Assembly (NCBI GenBank): GCA_016935035.1
Contig: JAFGRR010000462.1
Location: 1-7,427 of the forward strand
DNA length: 7,427 nt
Origin: Phycisphaerae bacterium
GTDB taxonomy: Bacteria; Planctomycetota; Phycisphaerae; UBA1845; Fen-1342
Direction of reading: 5' to 3'
Below the pieces are notes generated by a model. It saw only the letters and a program-made list of their open reading frames with translations. It did not search any database and was not told where the DNA came from. Each line of letters begins with the position of its first letter. Position 1 is the stretch's first letter. This document shows, piece by piece, positions 1 to 5,784 of the stretch. The translations under genes and the position numbers were made by a program.

Positions 1-1
1 C

Positions 2-88
2 ACCAACTGTGACACGGCCGTCGACGTGTTTGACATCGACACCTTCGTGGGCTCAATCACCGGCACGCCGTGTGATTGCGGCTACTAA
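2..88 (+). CDS. C-terminal end of a secreted protein with a dockerin-like (EF-hand-type) tail; 5' end outside window
   Basis: Reading from base 2 gives 28 residues and a TAA stop at 86-88, with the pattern NCD-x3-VDVFDIDTFV followed by a short Cys-rich end (PCDCGY). The Asp-rich 'NCDx(A/G)VDVFDID.FV' segment is one half of the dockerin-type calcium-binding repeat that closes many large exported planctomycete proteins, where it usually sits at the extreme C-terminus. Only this tail is visible, so the catalytic or binding part of the protein cannot be named. What is seen is the motif and stop; export and calcium binding are inferred from the family. The typical Gly of the loop (NCDG) is replaced by Thr (NCDT), and the three Cys residues could pair extracellularly. 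A strong terminator lies 50 nt downstream, which fits the end of a transcription unit. Confidence 0.6.
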   Translation, partial: TNCDTAVDVFDIDTFVGSITGTPCDCGY

Positions 89-100
89 GCAGTACCACAA

Positions 101-118
101 GGTGCGTTGATACGCACC
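101..118. other. perfect 7-bp hairpin after the dockerin-like gene
   Basis: GGTGCGT (101-107) and ACGCACC (112-118) are perfectly complementary around a TGAT loop. It begins 12 nt after the stop codon and 19 nt before the main terminator. It has no T-run of its own, so it is more likely a 3'-end stabilising hairpin or a minor structure than an independent terminator. Confidence 0.4.
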
Positions 119-137
119 GAGCACTCTGAGTAACACA

Positions 138-178
138 AACGCCGGTCGGTGAGATCCTCACCGGCCGGCGTTCTTTAT
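138..178 (+). terminator. strong rho-independent terminator, probably bidirectional
   Basis: The arms 138-153 and 157-172 form a 16-bp stem with a single G-U wobble and a 3-nt ATC loop, followed by TTCTTTAT on the plus strand. Read on the minus strand the stem is followed by TTTGTGTT, so it can also stop transcripts arriving from prpE, whose stop codon lies about 150 nt away. Its place between two convergent genes fits a shared terminator. Confidence 0.85.
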
Positions 179-323
179 GCCGTCGGCAGCACACAGCCAG
201 GGCGCCAATGTAGCGGCCGACGTGTCGTCTGCCGCTTTCTCACGATGTAGCGACCGCCCCCTGCGGTGGCCGTAGATCGCCGGTAACCCAGCCTCGGCAG
301 CGCCGACAACCCCGGGGCGGGCT

Positions 324-2228
324 CTACGTACCTGTCTTCGGATACCCGACGGTTTGCAACGACTCCTGAATCTCACTCAGAATTGCCGGGTCGTCGATCG
401 TTGCGGGCATGCTGTATTCGCTGCCGTCGGCGATCTTCTTCATGGTGCCGCGCAGGACCTTGCCCGAACGCGTCTTCGGCAGACGTTGGACGACCGTGAC
501 AGTCTTGAACGCCGCAACCGGTCCGATCTTGTCGCGGACCATCTGGATCAGTTCCTTTGTGATTTCGCCGTGCGGCCGATCCACGCCGGCCTTAAGCACG
601 ACAAACCCGAGTGGTACCTCACCCTTGAGCGTGTCACGTGCCCCGACCACGGCGCACTCGGCGACGTTCGGGTGTGACGCCAGAACCTCCTCCATGCCGC
701 CCGTGGACAAGCGATGGCCGGCGACGTTTATGATGTCATCGGTGCGAGCCATGATGAAGAGATAGCCGTCCTCATCCTGGAAGCCCGCATCGGCCGTCAG
801 GTAGTAGCCGGAGAACGTGTTCAGATACGAGTCGCGGAAGCCGGCCTCGTTTTGCCAGAGCGTCGGTAGGCATCCCGGCGGCAGCGGCAGCTTGACCACG
901 ATGCTGCCGATCTTGCCGGGCGCGACCGGCTGCCCGGCCTCGTCTAGGACCTGCACTTCGTAGCCGGGGGCCGGTTTGGTGGGGGAGCCGGGCTTGACGG
1001 GCAGGGCGCCGAGGCCGACGCAATTGGCCGCGATGGCCCAGCCTGTTTCCGTCTGCCACCAGTGGTCGATGACCGGTACGCCGAGCTGGGTCTGGGCCCA
1101 GTTGAGTGTGTCGGGATCGCAGCGTTCGCCAGCCAGGAAGAGGGTTTCGAAACCGCCGAGGTCGTAGTTGCCGATGAGCTTGCCCTCTGGGTCCTCGCGC
1201 TTGATGGCGCGAAATGCGGTGGGGGCCGTGAAGAGGACCTTGACCTTGTGCTGCGAGATGACTCGCCAGAATGCCCCAGGATCAGGCGTGCCGACGGGCT
1301 TGCCCTCGAACATGATCGTTGTGCACCCGGCCAGCAGCGGGCCGTAGACGATGTACGAATGCCCGACCACCCAGCCAATGTCTGACGCCGCCCAGTAGAC
1401 ATCGCCGGCCTCGACGTTGTAGATGTTCTTCATGCTCCAGTGCAGCGCGACGGCGTGGCCACCGTTGTCGCGCACCACTCCTTTCGGAATGCCCGTCGTG
1501 CCGGAGGTATACAGGATGTACAGCGGGTCAGTGGCCTCGACCATCACGCAGTCAACCGGGTCGGCGCTGGCCAGGGCGTCGTTCCAGTCGATGTCACGGC
1601 CCGGTGACATCGCGGCCTGGGCCTGCGGGCGCTGAAAGACGATGCACTTCTGGGGCTTCGACTCGGCCAGCTCAATCGCCTGGTCGAGCAGCGGCTTGTA
1701 CTCGATGACGCGCTTGCCCTCGATACCGCAGGATGCCGAGACGATTAGTCGCGGCTGGGCGTCATTGATGCGCGTCGCGAGTTCCTTCGGCGCGAAACCG
1801 CCGAAGACCACCGAGTGAATCGCGCCCAGTCGGGCGCAGGCCAGCATCGCGATCACCGCCTCGGGGATCATCGGCATGTAGATGATCACGCGGTCACCCT
1901 TTTGTACGCCCTGGCTGCGCAACGCGCCCGCGAAGTGCGCTACCGCGTCACGTAGCTCGCGGTAGGTGTACGTCCTTACCGTGCCGGTTACCGGGCTGTC
2001 GTAGATAAGAGCCGGCTGATCCGCGCGACCCTGTTCGACGTGGCGGTCGAGAGCGTTGTAGCAGGTGTTCAGTCGTCCACCCACGAACCAGCGGTACATC
2101 GGCGGGTTGCCGTCATCGAGCACCCGTTCCCATCGCTGGTCCCAATTGATACCCTCCGCGGCCTCGGCCCAGAAGCCGTTGGGGTCTTCGAGTGAACGCC
2201 GATACGCTGACTCATACGCGCTCGCCAT
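324..2228 (-). CDS. prpE: propionyl-CoA synthetase (propionate--CoA ligase), AMP-forming
   Basis: Cytoplasmic enzyme of the ANL adenylating superfamily, activating propionate (and probably acetate less well) with ATP and CoA to propionyl-CoA, AMP and PPi. The 634 residues match the usual PrpE/ACSS3 length. Visible elements in order are an N-terminal acetyl-CoA-synthetase cap (about 1-60), the P-loop motif YTSGTTGIPKG (240-250), the PrpE-style block HWWQTETGW (389-397), the hinge motif RTDDIINVAGHRLSTG (495-510) and the C-terminal PKTRSGK with the catalytic lysine K590. The run of family-specific blocks (IIYMPMIPEAVIAMLACARLG, KLPLPPG-LPTLW) favours PrpE over Acs. An in-frame Met exists 29 codons upstream, but ATG at 2226-2228 is chosen because it has a GAGGAG ribosome site and the family's N-terminus starts here. 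No prpBCD methylcitrate genes are adjacent, so propionyl-CoA may go to another route. All core motifs are intact. Confidence 0.93.
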   Translation of the reverse strand: MASAYESAYRRSLEDPNGFWAEAAEGINWDQRWERVLDDGNPPMYRWFVGGRLNTCYNALDRHVEQGRADQPALIYDSPVTGTVRTYTYRELRDAVAHFAGALRSQGVQKGDRVIIYMPMIPEAVIAMLACARLGAIHSVVFGGFAPKELATRINDAQPRLIVSASCGIEGKRVIEYKPLLDQAIELAESKPQKCIVFQRPQAQAAMSPGRDIDWNDALASADPVDCVMVEATDPLYILYTSGTTGIPKGVVRDNGGHAVALHWSMKNIYNVEAGDVYWAASDIGWVVGHSYIVYGPLLAGCTTIMFEGKPVGTPDPGAFWRVISQHKVKVLFTAPTAFRAIKREDPEGKLIGNYDLGGFETLFLAGERCDPDTLNWAQTQLGVPVIDHWWQTETGWAIAANCVGLGALPVKPGSPTKPAPGYEVQVLDEAGQPVAPGKIGSIVVKLPLPPGCLPTLWQNEAGFRDSYLNTFSGYYLTADAGFQDEDGYLFIMARTDDIINVAGHRLSTGGMEEVLASHPNVAECAVVGARDTLKGEVPLGFVVLKAGVDRPHGEITKELIQMVRDKIGPVAAFKTVTVVQRLPKTRSGKVLRGTMKKIADGSEYSMPATIDDPAILSEIQESLQTVGYPKTGT

Positions 2229-2236
2229 GTGCTTAG

Positions 2237-2242
2237 CTCCTC
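2237..2242 (-). promoter_or_regulatory. ribosome binding site of prpE
   Basis: On the minus strand GAGGAG stands 8 nt before the ATG at 2228. This decides the start codon against the in-frame Met at 2313-2315, whose extra 29 residues look unlike any PrpE N-terminus. Confidence 0.75.
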
Positions 2243-2257
2243 GTGATCCATCCGAAT

Positions 2258-2287
2258 CCACCGGACCCCGCCGATCGGACCCGGTGG
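2258..2287. repeat. dyad with nested repeats in the prpE leader
   Basis: CCACCGG (2258-2264) and CCGGTGG (2281-2287) are perfect inverted arms. Between them lie the palindrome CCGATCGG (2271-2278) and a direct repeat CGGACCC (2262-2268 and 2276-2282). The element ends 29 nt upstream of the prpE start codon and 15 nt upstream of its ribosome site. It could be an operator or a leader hairpin; there is no way to choose from sequence alone. Confidence 0.4.
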
Positions 2288-2330
2288 TGTGAAGTGCCGC
2301 GCGACGGTGCGTCACGCGGATAGTGTGTGC

Positions 2331-2359
2331 ATCGTGGCGGAGCGTGACGGGAATGTAAA
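2331..2359 (-). promoter_or_regulatory. weak sigma70-like promoter candidate for prpE
   Basis: On the minus strand TTTACA (2354-2359) matches five of six bases of the -35 consensus, and CACGAT (2331-2336) follows after 17 nt but matches only three of six bases of the -10 box. It is placed about 100 nt before the prpE start. The poor -10 box makes this tentative. Confidence 0.2.
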
Positions 2360-2385
2360 GCGCAGCGACGGCAGGAGCGCTGCGC
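2360..2385. repeat. perfect 8-bp inverted repeat abutting the prpE promoter candidate
   Basis: GCGCAGCG (2360-2367) and CGCTGCGC (2378-2385) are perfect inverted copies with a 10-nt spacer. On the minus strand the repeat ends exactly where the TTTACA hexamer starts. This geometry (8-10-8) is compatible with a dimeric regulator site, or with a weak terminator because it is followed by TTTACATT. Confidence 0.4.
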
Positions 2386-2399
2386 GATCAGGAGGCAGG

Positions 2400-2422
2400 G
2401 GGGCTCGGACTGGCCGAGCCCC
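2400..2422. other. 9-bp GC hairpin
   Basis: GGGGCTCGG (2400-2408) pairs perfectly with CCGAGCCCC (2414-2422) around ACTGG. No T-run follows on either strand, so it is not a standard intrinsic terminator. Confidence 0.45.
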
Positions 2423-2443
2423 GCCGCCGGATTCGAGCGACAG

Positions 2444-2460
2444 GTCGGGACCGTCCCGAC
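2444..2460. other. 7-bp GC hairpin with triloop
   Basis: GTCGGGA (2444-2450) pairs perfectly with TCCCGAC (2454-2460) around CCG. No T-run follows on either strand. It lies 21 nt from the neighbouring hairpin at 2400-2422. Confidence 0.4.
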
Positions 2461-2519
2461 TGGGCCTGGGCGGTAGTGTTAGGCGTCGCCCGAATCATGA
2501 TCCTGGCACCGCCCCCCGT

Positions 2520-2553
2520 GTGGCCGGCAGCCGCCTATTTTGCCGCCGGCCAC
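2520..2553. other. 12-bp imperfect hairpin with A/T-containing loop
   Basis: GTGGCCGGCAGC (2520-2531) and GCCGCCGGCCAC (2542-2553) pair with a single A-C mismatch around a 10-nt loop, cgcctatttt. The outer nine pairs are perfect. It lacks a flanking T-run on either strand. Confidence 0.45.
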
Positions 2554-2699
2554 TCATCCGCGAAGATCTCGTCGCGAGTGTGGTGGCGCGGGAGTGGGTG
2601 CTGCCCATTCATCTATTGCGACCTCGCGGCCAGATCTGACAGAAACCCAAGAGAATCTGCCACCCGGATGACCGATCCGAGCCCGTGATGTGAACCGGC

Positions 2700-2730
2700 A
2701 AAAAGGAAGAACAAGCGGCTGCGCAGCCGA
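2700..2730 (-). terminator. candidate intrinsic terminator of the kinase gene
   Basis: The palindrome CGGCTGCGCAGCCG (2717-2730) gives a 5-bp stem with a GCGC loop. On the minus strand it is followed by CTTGTTCTTCCTTTTTT (2716-2700). It begins about 30 nt after the kinase stop codon. The stem is short and the best T-run is 11 nt from it, so this is moderate evidence. Confidence 0.5.
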
Positions 2731-2760
2731 GGTGAGGACAGGGACGCGGCCCCGTCGGCG

Positions 2761-5601
2761 TTAGCGTGAACGGCCCAGCAGGCCGCTATCAATCATGTAT
2801 GTTGGTGGCCGCCACGTGGCCACGAAGCCTCCGATCGCCACCGCCATCACGACCAGCAGCGCGAAAAAGGACGTGTCCGCGTACCAGACGCGCGTGTCGA
2901 GCGTCAGCGGATTGAGCGAGAGCATCGACGCCACGAACAGTCCGGCCATCACGGCGATGAGCCCGAAACGCTGCATGACCCACACCGCCAGCCCGACGCC
3001 GCAAATGCCGATCACAATCCACGACACCAGCGGATGACTGCCGCGTGGGACGAACATCGGTGCCGTGAGAATCACCGCGATGATGCTGGCGGGCAGCGCG
3101 CGGCGCAGAAACACCCGCAGCAGCGCGAGAATCAAGAGCAGAAACATGCCCTTGTAGACCGAATATCGCAGAGCCTCGATGCACATTGCCAACGCTTGTC
3201 TGCCACCCAGCACCGAAGTGAATTCCTCGTTACTGCGCCAGGGCATCCGCTGTATGAATCCCAGCCATCCGGTCGCGTACCAATCGAGCTGCATGAGCAG
3301 GTAGAACACGGTACCCAGCGTGGCCCCCAGCAGCAGATCCTGTCCAACACGCCCGTCGCGCCAGCGGCCCGCCAGCAGCCGGCTCCACGAGATCAGCATG
3401 TGCGGCCAGAAACGCCGCACATATGGCTCGAGCGCCATATAGAACAGCCACATCGCCACCCCCTCGCCCAGCGCGCCGACCACCGCATAGCTGATCAGCA
3501 GCAGTTCAGCGTCCGCGTCCGCCACATGGTGGGCCTGAAGCAGCCACGCCGTCATTCGCGCCAGCATCACGAATGCACACAGTCGGCTCGCCCCGCGCTC
3601 GTCGCCGCGACCGCGCCTGCGGTTGATGTATGCCAACGGCGCCGCCAGGACGATCAGGGCCGCGAAAAGGAACGCCTCCGTGCGCATGACCAGCAATTTC
3701 CGCAGGTCAATCATGCGCCACGGCACCGCTTCCGGGGCGTTCGGTGTGCCATTGAGCACCACGAAGGTCATCGGCCGGCCGTGATAAGCCGCCGCCTCGA
3801 CTCGCACCGGAATCTCGGGGTGCCCCGGCAGTTGTCCTTCCCAGCTCATTCGTACGTCAGCCGGCAGCCGCGGTGCGCATAGTGGCGTCGCCGCATGCAG
3901 GTCCGCGAGTTCCAGGCCGGCTGCTTTCAGCAGTGGCGTCCAATCGAACTCGGATTCCGACTCATGTGGCGTGAGACAATGCCGCGGCAACGCCTCGAAA
4001 CCGACCAAGTGGCCCATCGGGTCAAGCTTGATCGTGCACATGCCGGGCTGGTGCGGCGGCGGGTCCGTCAGTCGCACGGCCCCACGCCCAAAAACCAGAT
4101 TCTCCGCCGTGATCGGCACCAGCGGCGCATCGTTCCGCCGATACCAGAACAGCACATCATTGTCTGCATGCAACGCGAACGTCGGCACCGGCTGGTCTGG
4201 CCGCGTATCCGGGGTGTTCATGAACTCGCAGGCCGGATCAACCTCAAAGCCCCAGGCCTCATCGCGCGGATTCGGCGTTCCTCCGAGCTGCTCAATCAAC
4301 TCCTGCGCGCGATGCGCCAGTACCTCGGGGCTGAGCGTCATGCCACGCCAGTCAGGCGTCTGGGGCGTTGGTGGAACGGTCAATATCACGGCCATCATTG
4401 CCAGGAAAGCGATGAGTCCACCGACGATTGTCTGTCGGCCGGCCTTCAGACTTTCGCCGGCAGCGGCCACGACCTCGGGCGAGGGTGTTTCGCCGGCGGC
4501 CATCGCGGCCGAAAGCACATCTCCGCCCGGCAGCAGTGCCGCCACCGCCAGCGCCGACCTCGGTCGTCGATCCGGATTCTTGTCCAGGCAACGCAGAATC
4601 GTCCGCTCGACCGCCGGCGCGATATCGTGCATGACGCTCGATGGCGTGGGAGGTGCCGCGTCGCGCTGCAAGCGCATCAGGTCCTCGATATGCTCCGCGC
4701 GAAACGCCGGCTTGCCCGTGAACAACTCGTATAGCACCAGCCCGAGCGAGTAGATGTCACTGCGCGGCGACACGTCCTGGCCGGAAAGCTGCTCCGGAGC
4801 CATGTATGCTGGCGTGCCGGCCCGCAGTTCCGCGCCTTTGATTTGCTCGCGATGACCGGCCAAGCCGAAGTCGGTGATTCGCACCCGTCCCTCGCCGTCG
4901 AGCATGATGTTCGCCGGCTTGAGATCGCGGTGCAGCACGCCCTTGGCATGCGCCGCCGCCAGACCGCCGCAAAGCTGGTGCGCGATGTCGAGGGCCTTGT
5001 CGGACGGCAACCGGCCGATGCGCCTCAGCAGTGTGGCCAGATCCTCGCCGTCCACGTACTCCATCGAGATGAAGTAATCGCTACCCGCCTGACCGACGTC
5101 GTATACGCGACAGACGTTCGGATGCGCGATCTGCCGCGCCACGCGCACCTCGTTCAGGAAACGCTGTAGCCATACTGGCTCGTGGGCGATCTCGGCCAGC
5201 AGGAACTTCATCGCGATCGGTTGGTCAAGCGTTAGATCATGGGCCCGGTACACCTCGCCCATGCCGCCCTGGCCAAGACGCGAGATGATGCGGTAACGGT
5301 CGGCGATCAGTGTGCCGGCCTCGAAGCCCTTGCCGTCGCGCGCCACGCCGCTGCTTGTCACCGATGGTCTTCGGCCGAATGATAGCTGCAACCCCAGGCT
5401 GGGCAACAGCCGAGTCGCTGTTCGCAGTGGATCCTCGTTGCTTGGCGCTTCGTCGCGATGCCGCAACAGTGTCTCGACAGCCGCCCGCAACACATCATCA
5501 TCGCCGCAGCTCTGGCGCACAAACGCATCACGCTCGGCGGGCGGCCTGGCGCAAGCGGCGAGGAAGAGCTCCTTGGCACGCGTGTGTTGCTTGGGTGTCA
5601 T
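2761..5601 (-). CDS. transmembrane Hanks-type serine/threonine protein kinase with extracytoplasmic domain and polytopic C-terminus
   Basis: Predicted 946-residue membrane kinase. Residues 1-60 are a helical leader common in planctomycete kinases. The kinase domain (about 103-350) is intact: GQGGMGEVY loop (110-118), ATP-anchoring K132, helix-C E151, HRDLKPAN (224-231, D226 catalytic), DFG (244-246), GTPAYMAPE (262-270) and SDIYSLG (281-287), making it an active-looking RD kinase. A membrane helix (about 393-411) leads to an outer domain of about 225 residues with four Cys (458, 522, 542, 575), then roughly nine further helices. The positive-inside rule gives ten helices with both ends in the cytoplasm. 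The block ALEPYVRRFWPH-ISWSRLLAGRWRD (723-749) recurs, from memory, in similar kinases of Acidobacteria and Planctomycetes. The start at 5599-5601 is chosen over an in-frame Met 25 codons upstream because it has GGTGG 6 nt ahead and fits the leader. The signal and substrates are unknown. Confidence 0.88.
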   Translation of the reverse strand: MTPKQHTRAKELFLAACARPPAERDAFVRQSCGDDDVLRAAVETLLRHRDEAPSNEDPLRTATRLLPSLGLQLSFGRRPSVTSSGVARDGKGFEAGTLIADRYRIISRLGQGGMGEVYRAHDLTLDQPIAMKFLLAEIAHEPVWLQRFLNEVRVARQIAHPNVCRVYDVGQAGSDYFISMEYVDGEDLATLLRRIGRLPSDKALDIAHQLCGGLAAAHAKGVLHRDLKPANIMLDGEGRVRITDFGLAGHREQIKGAELRAGTPAYMAPEQLSGQDVSPRSDIYSLGLVLYELFTGKPAFRAEHIEDLMRLQRDAAPPTPSSVMHDIAPAVERTILRCLDKNPDRRPRSALAVAALLPGGDVLSAAMAAGETPSPEVVAAAGESLKAGRQTIVGGLIAFLAMMAVILTVPPTPQTPDWRGMTLSPEVLAHRAQELIEQLGGTPNPRDEAWGFEVDPACEFMNTPDTRPDQPVPTFALHADNDVLFWYRRNDAPLVPITAENLVFGRGAVRLTDPPPHQPGMCTIKLDPMGHLVGFEALPRHCLTPHESESEFDWTPLLKAAGLELADLHAATPLCAPRLPADVRMSWEGQLPGHPEIPVRVEAAAYHGRPMTFVVLNGTPNAPEAVPWRMIDLRKLLVMRTEAFLFAALIVLAAPLAYINRRRGRGDERGASRLCAFVMLARMTAWLLQAHHVADADAELLLISYAVVGALGEGVAMWLFYMALEPYVRRFWPHMLISWSRLLAGRWRDGRVGQDLLLGATLGTVFYLLMQLDWYATGWLGFIQRMPWRSNEEFTSVLGGRQALAMCIEALRYSVYKGMFLLLILALLRVFLRRALPASIIAVILTAPMFVPRGSHPLVSWIVIGICGVGLAVWVMQRFGLIAVMAGLFVASMLSLNPLTLDTRVWYADTSFFALLVVMAVAIGGFVATWRPPTYMIDSGLLGRSR

Positions 5602-5607
5602 GATCGG

Positions 5608-5612
5608 CCACC
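5608..5612 (-). promoter_or_regulatory. ribosome binding site of the kinase gene
   Basis: On the minus strand GGTGG lies 6 nt before the ATG at 5601, one mismatch from GGAGG. It supports this start over the in-frame Met at 5674-5676, whose added residues would be encoded by the hairpin-rich leader. Confidence 0.5.
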
Positions 5613-5618
5613 GTGTAT

Positions 5619-5637
5619 CACCGCGCCCGGCGCGGTG
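5619..5637. other. perfect 8-bp hairpin just upstream of the kinase ribosome site
   Basis: CACCGCGC (5619-5626) pairs perfectly with GCGCGGTG (5630-5637) around CCG. In the mRNA it ends 6 nt before the GGTGG ribosome site, so it could influence translation of the kinase. No T-run follows. Confidence 0.5.
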
Positions 5638-5645
5638 TGTCAGCG

Positions 5646-5666
5646 TCCCGCCCGCGGCGGGTGGGA
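5646..5666. other. 8-bp GC hairpin in the kinase leader
   Basis: TCCCGCCC (5646-5653) pairs with GGGTGGGA (5659-5666) around GCGGC, with one G-U wobble. It sits 8 nt upstream (in transcript direction) of the hairpin at 5619-5637. No T-run follows on the minus strand. Confidence 0.4.
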
Positions 5667-5748
5667 GACAGAACATCAGACTTTGGCGTCAGGAACCGCG
5701 CCCCAGACGCTGGGCCAGTTGCTCACCGGCATTCTACAGACGAGGCGC

Positions 5749-5784
5749 CAAAACAAACAGACACCAATCGAGCGCCGGCGATTG
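5749..5784 (-). terminator. candidate intrinsic terminator of the glycogen synthase gene
   Basis: Directly after the TGA stop, CAATCG and CGATTG (5779-5784 and 5765-5770) form a 6-bp stem around an 8-nt GC loop. On the minus strand it is followed by GTGTCTGTTTGTTTTGG. The loop itself contains the palindrome CGCCGGCG shifted against the stem, so the fold is not unique. The T-rich tail makes a terminator plausible. Confidence 0.5.

Larger units (their letters stand above)
2229..2760. other. 532-nt intergenic region between the kinase and prpE, rich in inverted repeats
   Basis: No convincing gene is seen here. Small plus-strand open frames (2289-2639 and 2476-2688) give Arg/Pro/Ser-rich translations without recognisable domains. 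The region instead holds a candidate kinase terminator (2700-2730), three GC hairpins (2520-2553, 2444-2460, 2400-2422), an 8-bp inverted repeat (2360-2385) and a 30-bp dyad in the prpE leader (2258-2287). Since both flanking genes are on the minus strand, the region should contain the end of the kinase transcript and the prpE promoter. Confidence 0.7.

Noticed and set aside
173..323. Possible small gene or RNA in the gap between the terminator and the prpE stop.
   Set aside because: Only a 7-bp inverted pair with a 28-nt spacer (181-187 and 216-222) is seen; no coding or RNA-gene signal.
2229..2315. N-terminal extension of PrpE to the Met at 2313-2315.
   Set aside because: The extra 29 residues are unlike PrpE N-termini, and a good ribosome site precedes the internal ATG at 2228.
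2289..2688. Small plus-strand open frames (2289-2639 and 2476-2688) in the gap upstream of prpE.
   Set aside because: Low-complexity Arg/Pro/Ser-rich translations that run through several hairpins, with no domain. A real small gene cannot be fully excluded.
3034..4734. Two long plus-strand open frames (3034-3882 and 3895-4734) opposite the kinase gene.
   Set aside because: They are antisense to a gene with a clear kinase domain, have Arg/His/Gln-rich translations without any recognisable domain, and are expected from high-GC codon bias.
5602..5676. N-terminal extension of the kinase to the Met at 5674-5676.
   Set aside because: The extra 25 residues are encoded by two hairpins and do not resemble the usual leader; the ATG at 5601 has an acceptable ribosome site.
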